Origin: Sequoia sempervirens
Lineage: Eukaryota > Streptophyta > Pinopsida > Cupressales > Cupressaceae
Length of the DNA stretch: 64,000 nt
Assembly (NCBI GenBank): GCA_007258455.2
Contig: VDFB02000001.1
Coordinates: forward strand, 14,033,747-14,097,746
Direction: 5' to 3'
The notes beneath the pieces were generated by a model, which had not been told where the DNA came from, searched no databases, and saw nothing but the letters and a program-made list of their open reading frames with translations. This document shows positions 23,293-34,090 of the stretch, in pieces (positions within the stretch are counted from its first letter, which is position 1; each line of letters begins with the position of its first letter). Made by a program: the position numbers and the translations under genes.

Positions 23293-25743
23293 CCTCCCAA
23301 TCATTTTTAATCTTTTTTTTTTTTTGATATATAAAAAAAAATTGTCAACGAAAAAAACTAGAATAGGGCATACCCTGTCACCATTTTTCTGTGTAATACA
23401 ATTTTTTTTTTTTTAAACATAATTATTTTGCAGAAAAATAAAGAAACAAAACATAGTATATGTTTATTAATAAATATACCCAAAAACTCCTCTTTCAGCC
23501 AAACTGTGAGATTGAGCAACAAAATTTTGAAATAAAATTAATAAAATGACAATACAACAAATGGTTTAAATTTCAGTTTGATATGAAGATTTTCTTTTGG
23601 TTTTCTTTCAATTTCTCATTGTTTAATTCTTGTTTTGGTTTTTTTTTCTAAATCCAACTGCAGTTTGCAAGTTTTGAAATTATTTCACATGGGTTTTCAT
23701 TGAATCTAAATAGCATTTCCAGATTTAAAACTCTTTCAAATGAAATAAGAAACAACAAAAAAAAACAAAGAACCTGGTGTTTTCTCCCAAAGCTTGAAAA
23801 TTTGACAATGGTGATTCCAAATCTTTTCTTCAAAATCCAAATCCAGCCACAGCAAAACTCTCCACCAAAATTCAAAAATTCCAATAATGTGAAATGGAAA
23901 ATGCTCAAATAGAGTTTTTCCCAAATTTTTAGTCAAAACCCCTAAAATATCCCACCCACTAAATTTATTGAACATTTGGAGGATATTTTCATTTTTAAAT
24001 TTTAAAACAATTTTACTTCCAAAAATGATATTTCATGCTTTTTCAAAATTTCATTTAAAACAAAGAATTTCAAAGTTTGCAAAGAATTTATTTTATCCAA
24101 AATTTCAAAAAATGAAATTTAAAACACATTTTTATTTTAATTATAATTTAACTTTAAATATCCAACATGATTTCCATTTTCATTTTTAAATTTGAATCTT
24201 AATATGCAATTATGCCAAACAACTTCTTCATTTAATTTATCACCATTAACCTAGTTAATCAATAAACTTAAAATAATTTTATTAATTAAAACAAATTAAT
24301 CAATGAAATAAATAACATTTCAATATTATAACTAGATATGTTAAATCATCATTTTAACTATACCCGCCATTTAATAACTTTAAAATATGAAATGAATTAG
24401 TTAACCAAGGAGAAATGTACCAAATCAAAACCGCTAAACTCGACGACAACTCGATGACAAACTATGACTAGGGTGATGACTTGGCACGAAAAACCTAGCT
24501 ACTATCTCCCAATCGATTACCATTGGTCAATGGACACGCTCAAACCTGTGAAATCAGGTGGAGTCGATGTCCTGTACCTATCAACCTATGAGCAAAGAGT
24601 ATATCGAACATGCAAATATATATATAATGAAACACACCGTGAAGAAGAAATCTCAGAATCATAGGGCGCTCGCAAGGGAGTGATACAATCCCGTCCCCTT
24701 CACCAATACAGACTTTAAAACTGACGAGTCTAACAACAACAATATAATTAAAGCATAAGTCATTTTTAATTAAATAACTGCTATGCTAATTCAAAACATG
24801 TCATAATAATAACATCTAAATAAACTACCATCACATCAAAATATAATGTTTACATCACTTAACAAATAGTGGTCAAAAGAGCTGAGTATCATAGTCAAAG
24901 TGCTAACAGAAATGAAGCATACAAAGAAAAACATTGATCGATCAAAAGAGCAAAATGGAGGGGTGCTACAGATGGGAATCCATGATCCATGCCTCCATCT
25001 TCTTTCCTTCCTAACCATTGATTGATTCTTTCAATCTTGACCATCAGTTTCTCTTTGCCTATTCTATAAATAGACTTTGCATCTATTGGATAGGGATCCA
25101 CCTTTGTAGAGAAAAAATATGTTGTTGAAACTCACACCCATCTGCACTCATGTTTTACATTTGATAAGCATTTTAGGTTAATTTTCATGCATTGTTAGCT
25201 CAACATCCATTAATGGCTTCCATTCTAGCTTAGTTTGCATTATGTTAGTTTAAATTGCATCAATGGCTTTCATCTTTGAACTTCAACTACATTTAGCATA
25301 GATTGCATACATTTACATCAATCATCTTAGCTTTTATTATGTTAATCTAGCTTTTATCATGCTTTTGTTCATCTTTTTCATCAATTTCCATCAATTTTAA
25401 TCAATAAAATCGATTGGAAAGGTTCACATTATCCAAGAGGTTGGGAAAGGGTCACCATTCCACATCAATGCAACACCACTCCCCTAATAGGATAATATTC
25501 GATGTCTTAGAATAGATGTTTGTTAAGCTTTTGTGTTTTAGCATGTTAGTTTTAATAGCTTCTTCGCTTTTTTATATTGAATATCTTATTGGGATTAATG
25601 CTTAGGGAGTTAAATAGGTTTTAAATTCATTTGTATTTGGTCTATTTAGTTCATACTATGTCATTGGTCACATTTTGGCACTAGGAGGGAAGTACTGATC
25701 GAATCTGATGAATTTCTCTTTAGATTACTATTTTCTTGGTTTT

Positions 25744-26030
25744 GCAAATACAACAACGCTTTTGGAGGCTATAGCGATGCCTTTTTTAGGTGTCACCATT
25801 TAGCGACACCCTTTTCTGGAGTTACAACGACACATAATTAAGTCAGTGACACCTATTAATGCAACGCTAATACTTTTTGAAATTCTCATGGATTTGAAAA
25901 TAGTGACGCCACTAATTATAGTGAGGCCTTTGTCGTCTCTATTTTGTTGCAGAGCGATGCTTTTTCTCACCAGAGTGACACTTTTTGGAATTATGGTGAC
26001 ACCTTCTAAACAACGACACTTTTTACTAGT
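25744..26030. repeat. Degenerate GCGACACC/GTGACACC repeat
   Basis: The words GCGATGCC, GCGACACCCTTTT, AACGACAC, GTGACACC, GTGACGCC and GTGACACTTTTTGG recur about every 25-40 bp in AT-rich surroundings. The period is too irregular for a clean unit. Confidence 0.5.
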
Positions 26031-26459
26031 AAACCAAACAAAAATTAAATTTTGACATGCGCTTTAAATTTTTGATTTCATCTTATTTCTAACATGTTAA
26101 TGACTTCTAGTTTTTTTTGAGGCTAACTGGTTTTGCAGGTTTGGGCAACAAAATTTGAAGTGAATGAGCATATCATCATTTGACTATATATTGTAACAAG
26201 TGTTTTTACACTTATGGGGCAATTATAACCCATTTTATAATGCTTTACTTTACATTTTAGGACTAACTCAATTTGATTTGGGTTTAAAATTAATGCTCAA
26301 AGTTGGTTAAAATTGAACCCACGTATCCTCATTTTGTAATATCAGTTTAAAATTTAACAAAACAATCCCAACACTTTAATTTGGTGCTTAAAACGAACTC
26401 ATTATGCTTTTCAAGGTTAAAATAAATGCGTGTTTGATTTTCTTATGTGTACTTGTGTG

Positions 26460-26584
26460 TATCCTCTCCCCTTGTGCTTTGTGCGATCTTGGGTGAAGAA
26501 AAGCACACAAGTATACTTTTTTCTTCTTGGAAGCATCTATCCTCTCCTCTTGCGCCTTTTGGAAATCTTGGGTGATGAAAAGCA
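26460..26584. repeat. Partial 78-bp tandem duplication
   Basis: TATCCTCTCCCCTTG to GAAGAAAAGCA (26460-26505) recurs with changes at 26538-26584. Both keep ATCTTGGGTGA. Confidence 0.7.
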
Positions 26585-28544
26585 TTTTAAGCTTCACGAT
26601 TTGTGTTACCTTTAGAGGGCCTACCTCCCAACTTGTGAGAGGGAATCACCCAAGCAGTGCTTTGATTTTGGCCCGCTATATACATAAATTGGTGTGACAA
26701 AAGTCATTAACCAGTTGGTGTTTTTGTCTTATATCGATGAATGTCTCCCTTAGTATCCTTGTGATACGTCAAAACCCTTAGATGTTTCTAAGGGTTGGGA
26801 GGCATCTTAATTGAGTGAATCACCGCATGTATAGGCACCAGTTTATACCAAAAATCCTAATTAAGAACCTTTGTTATTAGTGGCTCACCAATTTTACCTC
26901 TAAAGTATATTTTAAAGTAGTGCAATGGAAGAGCATCGTTCCAAGAAGTTACTTACCATGTTTGGTTTTTGGTTGAGGCAATAAAGAAAATAGGGAAGGG
27001 AATATTTTACTTGGTGTGTCAAGATGTTACATTTCCTTGACATAGCCTATTTGTCCACTCCATCTTCACAAATTAATCATCTCTTAGGGAATGATGGTAA
27101 GCCTACTAAGAAATGTGCACTCACTTGAGATAGGGTTGTAATTGCTTGTGAGTCAGTAAATACTTGCTTAGTTCCAAAACATTGCAAACAAACATCAACA
27201 AGTTCTCTCCAAATTTTAAACCCTTTGGTTTTAGCATGGATACCCTTTAAAAAGCCTTAATATTGATGCTTGTCTGAAGGATTTTTGTCTTTAGCTACTT
27301 CTAAGTATTATGGCTTATATCTCAATCTATTTTTCCCAAAGTTAACATAGGAAACTATGAATCTAACTTCATGATTTTCACATAATGGGCCTTGTGAAAT
27401 AAATGATGTTTTTGACATAGAAATTTAGTTTGAAACTTAAGCAAGACAAGTGTTTGTGGTAAAAAGAAACTCATTAATCAAGATAAACTCACAAATTGAA
27501 CCCCACATATATGTATTATGGCTTATATCTCAATTTGTTCTTCCAGCTATCATACAACCAAAATTTGAATTAATTGAAGGAGAAAAAATAGATATAATTA
27601 GTAGTTTGAGGAGATTCACATTTGAAACAAAGGAAGCATCAAACCAATGGAGAAACACAACCAACATCCTAGACAAAAAAGAGTGAAAAGCTGATATTTT
27701 GGCTAGAAGGCATGTATTACCACCTCATGCATGGCAATACATATCATCTTGTGTTGTTCCTCATGATCTCCCACAAAATAAAGATCCCTAAATGAATATC
27801 CACATACCACCTTTTCAAAAAGAGGAATCATAGTTCAAATTTTATCAAAAAATAGGCCTTAAATATTTACCACAACTGAGGCATCTTGTTAACATTTTTT
27901 TATTTTTGTCACTTGTTGAACAAACCAGATTTATATGTCCAAAATTTTCCTCTCATTTGAAAACATTTATCTTTTGGGTTTGAGTCACTTTAGAGGTATA
28001 GCATGGTTCTCACTACCTTGGTCTTGCAACACAAAGGTTCATTCTAGGTTAACATTTTGGGTCAAACATTTCATCCACCCTTCATCATATCTTCACCTTT
28101 CACTTCACCAAATTTTGTAAACTTTTTGACACATCAAAGCTTTGGACTTAGGAATCTATCAAATCCAAACCCTAACTTAGGTACTTTGTGTGTGAAGTGA
28201 ATCCTTTTCCATATAGTTAGTTAAGTTAGTTATCACATCTTGGACTAGTTTATCTTGAAGGTCACAAGTCTACCTTAAAGATTCACAAAATTCATTATCC
28301 ATAATATCAAACAAATCAAACCCATCATCAAAAGAGTGTTGTCCCAAACAATTTCAAAGATCACTATCCATATCATTCGTCCTTTTAATCTTTCATTCTC
28401 ATCATTGCTCCAAAAAGACTTAGAATGTCCCTTTTACCTAAATTTGAGTCAACTAGAGAGTTTAAACACTAAAAATCTAAACATAACTCTCACATAGGTG
28501 ACCCACAATTTATGGTAACAACAAGATCATAACACAAGAGAATC

Positions 28545-30890
28545 ATGGAACAAACCAAAGTCTTATCCACCACGAGTAATACCAATCCCCAATAATTTGA
28601 TCCGAGAAGTCATTCTACCCCCTCACAACAACTCCAAGATCCATTAGGACCATATGAGGTAGAAGACATCACTAAAAACCCATTTGAGCTAACTAAAGAA
28701 GAAATCCTTGAGTACAAACAATAATTTCAAGCTTTAGAGAAAGTGGCTTCAATTCCCCCGTCCTTTTCCTCACAAAACTTGACACAAGGGTTAATTCAAT
28801 CAACTCCATCATTAGGGCCAAATCAAACACAAATTTCTAGTCTTGCAACTAGTCTTGCTAAGGACTTTGGTAACACTCTTCCTTTGGAAAGTAACACACT
28901 TTTGGGTACTCTAAACACCAATCCTCCCCAAAATACCACTAGGACACCGACATTTGGTGCCCCACCTCAATCTTCCACCACCATTTTGGAACACCCTTTA
29001 CATTCATACAAACCTATTACATTCCACAATTCCATGGCAACCTCTACATTTTGAGTGCAACCATCCATCTCCACAAGTACCATAAGTGTTCCCAATGTTA
29101 CACAAGGAAACATGAAGCGAGTGTCTCAAATAGACCAATAAGGGAAAGTTAACACCCTTACGCAAAATCAGCCCTTAATGCAACAAGGGACATCCTCATC
29201 TAACCACCCCATTGGTTCATCAAACCCTTTGGTTGCACAAAACATATCCATCCCATCCATCACTGACCCAAATCGAAGCAATACCTTGGTCCCATCCCAA
29301 ATACAACAAGAGAACCCTCAAACTATCGGTGAAGGGAACCCTTTCAATCAATTAAACCAATGTCCTAATGTGTCATTTCCATCACAATACCAAATGGAAC
29401 CATCATCGTCTTTTCCCTTGGTTCCTCACATCATGCAAAATCAATTGGGACCTCAAGTTTACATCCCTCCATCCCAATCCACCATATTACAAGGGATGTT
29501 AAACCTAGGTAACCCCCATCTCTTTTCATCAACCCACAACCTACTCAAACCATAAGCACCCAAAATCCATTGTAGATATCCCAACCAACAAATGATCGTA
29601 CATTGCAAGCACATGCTATAGCTTTGCAACAAGCACAACATGTTTACCAACAAGCCTTACAACAATAGCAAGCCCAACAAGTAGCCTTAGCAACACAACA
29701 ACAACAATAAGCCCAACAAGAAACCTTAGCAACACAACAACAACAATAGGCCCAACAAGCAACCTTAGCAACACACCAACAACAACAAGCCCAACAAGCA
29801 ACCCTAGTAGTACAATAGCAACAACAAGAGGACCAACAAGCAACCTTAATCACACAACAACAAGCTCAATAAAAACAAACCCAATAGCAAGCATTGTTAG
29901 CCCAACATTACGCTCATAAACAACAACAACAAGGGTTATTCTATAATCCTCAACAAAACATCATCAATCCAAATACATTGGGAACATATACACCTCCACC
30001 ACCATCACATCCGTAGTATCCCACACCACCCTACACACCATATCATACCCCCTGATATCAAAATCCCATATACAATTCATCTGCCATCTCATAGTACACA
30101 ACATATGTTCCTCCACCCAACTTGCAAGATGATGTGGCATCACAACATAAGGCATTAACGTAACAGATGTAGGACATTCAAATGGGAAAAACAAAGAAGC
30201 CCCATACAAAAAAATTATGTCCATACCTATTTGATAGAAATGTCACAATGGTACCTTTCCCTCCCAGTTTTGAGATTCCTAAATTTGATAAGTACAAAGG
30301 GAGAGGAAATCTTCTTGATCACATTAAAGAGCTCAACATCATGTGTATGGAGGTTGCCTACAATGAATCTTACTTAATGCACCTCTTTCCACAAAGTTTG
30401 ACAAGTCTTGCCATTGATTGATTCTCACAATTTCCTCCAAGTATCAAAACCTTCCAAGAAATCCTCGATAGATTCATAGATCACTTCTCCTTTAATATTG
30501 ATATGGAAGTAAGCTTAGAAGAGTTATACACTCTCAAGAAAAACAAAGGTGTATACTTCACCAATTTCTTACAATGATAGAGGCAAAGAGCTAGTAAAAG
30601 CAAGTGGCTCGTTTCTAAGGAACAACAAGTGGGCATCATTATAGAAAATGTTGATCTTGATCTATCCTTCCACTTAAAGATGCAGTCTATCACCACTTAT
30701 GATGAGCTTGTCCCTAGGGCCCTTAACATCGAGAGAGACCTAATGTCACAGGGAACCATACAAGTGTATCTATAAAAACACATATCAACTAGTTTCTCGG
30801 ACACTCCAGATGCAATGGTGAGCTCAAATATGATGCAACAAGCTCCCAAAATGCACCTGCAATACAAGGCCAAAAATGGAACCCCCTAGA
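28545..30890 (+). pseudogene. LTR-retrotransposon gag relic with Gln-rich repeat
   Basis: Capsid-type gag of a plant LTR element, read from the ATG at 28545. A Pro/Ser/Gln/Asn-rich N-terminal part runs in one frame to 29555 with a few stops. The frame then shifts and continues through a QAQQATLATQQQQ repeat (29640-29880) into a retrotransposon gag domain: PFPPSFEIPKFDKYKGRGN near 30255-30310, DHIKELNIMCMEV, LAIDxFSQFPPSI near 30410-30440, TFQEILDRFIDHFSF near 30450-30495, then VGIIIENVDLDLSFHL. Most in-frame stops are TAA, TAG or TGA where Gln or Trp is expected. No protease or RT follows. A minus-strand LTR fragment takes over after about 30890. Confidence 0.8.
29640..29880 (+). repeat. Gln-rich coding minisatellite in gag
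   Basis: About five units of 42-48 bp with CAACAACAA, then GCCCAACAAG, then ACCTTAGCAACACA. They encode repeats of Q, A and T (QAQQATLATQQQ). Many CAA or CAG codons have become TAA or TAG. Confidence 0.85.
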
Positions 30891-30978
30891 ATCTAGTATT
30901 TCTATCAAGAAAATACAAGATTGCACTCAAGATCTCCCAAAATGACAATCCAAAGGCACTCCAAGGGCTCTAATACCA

Positions 30979-31462
30979 TGTAAGAATTGGCTATGAAGGT
31001 AGTCACCCAAGATCTAAAGGCCTAATAGAAATCACAAGCATATATGAGATATAAACAATATGACAAGAATAAACTGTATTCTACCAATGATGCAAAAATA
31101 GAATGAGCAAAAGTACTACATAGGAGACCCCTTGCTTATAGCTAAGGTAAGAACATAGAAGGGCATAAGATTATGAAAAGTGTCATAATCTTATGACATG
31201 AGACAACTGTGAAAAGTTATCACTCCACCTAAAGTGGAAAAGTGATAATGTGATAATCACCACAAATGGTTGATCACCCACAAAAGGTGGAGAGGTAATC
31301 ACATGATATGTTCACGAAAGGTGGATGTGATAAAGTGATAACATGATAAGTCTACCAAAAGTGGAAATGCTCCAACTACCTCTTATGTGGTCCCTTAAGT
31401 AAACTTAACTAAGGTGTAATTATGACCTAGGACAAAGTACAACACTTTTAATTACACCAACA
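30979..31462 (-). mobile_element. LTR with primer-binding site, minus strand (fragment)
   Basis: On the minus strand it starts TGTTGGTGTAATTAAAAG (at 31462) and ends CCAATTCTTACA (at 30979), followed at once by TGGTATTAGAGCCC (30978-30965), close to the initiator-Met tRNA primer-binding site TGGTATCAGAGC. It is therefore a 484-bp 5' LTR with about 70-90 bp of leader, cut off near 30890. Its start resembles the LTR of the Copia-like element at 34091. It truncates the gypsy 5' LTR that begins at 31463. Confidence 0.75.
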
Positions 31463-33585
31463 TATATTAATGTATGGGTAGGTATTAACATTTACAGAAG
31501 CGCACATACTAATACATTAATATATATAAATATGTATATATATATGCATGTTTTATTATTATATGGAATATGTAAATATGTGTATATGTTCAAATATCGA
31601 AAAAAGCATTTTATAATCATATAAGTTGATACATATATAATTTTGAATAGTGTTGGAAAAGTTTATTTAGCTCAAAATACATAGCAGAATATATATGATA
31701 AAATGTAAAGCGCAGAAAATAAAGGATAACACATATATTAATGACATTGTATAGTGAATTAAAGTGTTGTGTAAAGTATGCAAAAGCAACGCTATGATAA
31801 AGCGTGTGGAGTTAAAGTAAACCAAGTTTATGAATTTCATTCTCATAAGATATTCAAAACTATGAAAGTAAAGTGGAACATATAAATGTGTAAATAGCCA
31901 AGACTCGGTATTTCAAACAACAAACAAGTAAATAGGGGTGCATGGGTGTATGTGGTGCAAAAATATGAACTCTGCATACTAATAGAAGTCTACTTTGTAT
32001 TTCTTCTCCAACATATAAGGAAAAAATAGAATATGAGATGGATTCAATTGTAAAGTTGGCTTAAAGAAGTTGATTTATGAAGCCTTGTACCTTGCTTTTC
32101 TGAGTAAAGAAAATGTTGTCATGAAGAGAAGGCTGTTGGCTGAGTCTTTGCATAGAGTCACTGTTTTTGAATTTTCCACCTTTATTTTATTTTGTTGAGT
32201 CGATTCTTTAGCTTGAGAAGTGGTAGGAATGTGAGCTTATTTGTAGCCATGGATTGCTCAAGTTTTAGTATAAATAGAGGATCTTTCTCCATCTTATGGG
32301 ACACATATTTGCATTCTTGTTTTATGATTTTTTTGGGAGTTATTCTGCTGCATTTATGAGTTGAGTGTTTTGAGAGAGAATTTAGTAAGGTTAGAGTATT
32401 TTCCATGGTAAGAGATTGTCAAGGGAAGATAGAGGATAGTGAAAGATTGAGTTTAGAAGGAGTTGCAAGCCGATTTTGTGAAGGCTAAGCTAAGAATCCA
32501 AAATTATCAATTAGAGCTTTCTAAATATAAGCATGCTATTTTTCTACTCCATTATATATTTTATGTTGAAAGGATTGTGTGATTTTAAATGTCTGGTTTG
32601 GAAAGAATTATATATATATAGGAAAGAGTGTTTGTGTATTTACTAATATACTATATTAAGTCAATCTTATATAGCAATTATGTAGAAGTGAAGATATTTG
32701 TGAAAAATTGGATTGTGAAGTTATTTGTGAAATTTGGATTTTGAAGTTATTTATGAAGTTTGGAATATGAAGTTGTTTGAATTCTTTGGTTGTAATGTCA
32801 TAAGTAAACATGAAATGAATATAGGTTATTCCTTGGGTTAGGATAATCCATGGGAAATGGGATAACTTATGCATAGAATATGAGTGGTCATAACAAATAA
32901 AGCTAGGAAGGTGTGTGAATAGATGACTCTCACTTGAAGTAACTGGGTGATGAATTCTTTGGCCAAAGTAGTGTAAGTTGCCACTATTTACACTGTAAGT
33001 TCACTATGATCCAATTATGCATGCTAGGTCAGGATTGTCATACATGTAGGTAGTAGCCACTCTATGGAAGTTCTAGTTATGTAGGACACAACACTAATAT
33101 TAGGAAGGCTAGTATTATGAGGTTACCGAACCAATCTCTTCGTTGAAGGGTAGGGCCATTTTACCAATCAAGCAGATGTATAGGGGATCACAGTAATTCC
33201 ATGGTTGGTGGAAAAACACTTGTGTGATGCTTCTCCTCATCAGTTGGCAGCCAAGATTTGAAGGGGTGCTACCTGGACCATTTGTATTTCTACTGCTAGT
33301 AAGCTCAATGGAGCAATGCATGCATTCTTGTATCCATTTATATGGAAGATTGTAAACATGAAAAGTTAACTTGAGATTATTTAATATGAAATCAATACTT
33401 TGGAAAGACTATGATATTTTAATGTAATGCAATGGAAAATTTTGGAATAGTGTTTATTTTAAATGCACATGTTTTCTTTTTTTTTTTTAAAGAAATTTTG
33501 TATTGTTATGTGATGAAATCATGGTTTATTCACTTGAGATTAAAACATAGGAAAATTATTGGGCAGAACATTGGGCATACTATGC
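31463..33585 (+). mobile_element. 5' LTR of the gypsy element (5'-truncated)
   Basis: It aligns with 48226-50362 of the 3' LTR over about 2.1 kb (for example TTTTAGTATAAATAGAGG, and AACATTGGGCAT near the end). The first about 670 bp of the LTR are missing, cut by the minus-strand LTR fragment. It has a TATA box TATAAATAG at 32269-32277. Open frames here (for example 32182-32406 and 33432-33704) belong to the LTR and are not genes. Confidence 0.85.
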
Positions 33586-33607
33586 ATGGTATCAGAGCTA
33601 CCAGGTT
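33586..33607 (+). promoter_or_regulatory. Primer-binding site of gypsy element
   Basis: TGGTATCAGAGCTACCAGGT directly after the LTR end. The first 12 bases are the usual complement of plant initiator Met-tRNA used to prime reverse transcription. Confidence 0.9.
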
Positions 33608-34085
33608 CAACTCTGGAACTTGTGTGCTCGCTATGTTTTCCCTCCAACATTATATGAATCTAATTTTTGGAATTCTTGTGTCAAGATGGTGCATCTCAAA
33701 ATGATTGCAAGGAAGTCAATAATTGGAAATGAACGCTACATGAGGGCCAATAAGGAAAAGGAATCCCTTGTTCGAACAATAGAGGGAACCAACTTTGAAA
33801 ATGCTATCTGGCTAAGTGATACTGATACTATCAATCATGTTCTATCACAAATTAGTCAAGAGAAGAGAAGGATGAAAGATATTGTCTACTTCAACCTTTT
33901 ACCACCAATCTCTTTTGCCAAGTCAGACTCCTTATCACTTTCTAGGGATATGCCCTCAAAATGTAGTGTTAGTTCTGCCATAATCTTTAGAGACCCTCGA
34001 GTTCTTCCAATGTCAAAAGTAATTGTAATTGCCTCAAGTGGTGAATCATTGGGATATGTCCCCCAAAGCTATGAATCTAAAAATA

Positions 34086-34090
34086 AATAT
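34086..34090. repeat. Target-site duplication AATAT, left
   Basis: The same five bases follow the 3' LTR at 37886-37890. Confidence 0.85.

Larger units (their letters stand above)
20941..24970 (+). mobile_element. Solo LTR, 4.03 kb, with 5-bp TSD
   Basis: It starts TGTAACGCCCTGCC and ends GGGGTGCTACA, the TG...CA ends of an LTR, and is flanked by GATGG on both sides (20936-20940 and 24971-24975). No gag or pol lies inside. An LTR alone with an intact target duplication is the product of recombination between the two LTRs of a full element. The great length points to a large-LTR Ty3/gypsy lineage. It contains a stem-loop repeat array (22146-22335), an AT-rich stretch (22800-23100) and a GC-rich palindromic block (23161-23292). 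Short open frames inside have no support. The strand is assigned from TG to CA only and is uncertain. Confidence 0.85.
24976..28544 (+). other. No gene; probable LTR and leader sequence
   Basis: It resumes the LTR broken by the solo LTR and runs to the gag start at 28545. A second LTR-like start (TGTAACAAGTGTTTTTACAC) occurs near 26191. Short open frames (27450-27686, 27935-28120) show no known motif. I could not find a clear primer-binding site. Confidence 0.4.

Noticed and set aside
29616..29853. Minus-strand ORFs rich in V, L and C
   Set aside because: They are antisense translations of the Gln-rich gag repeat.
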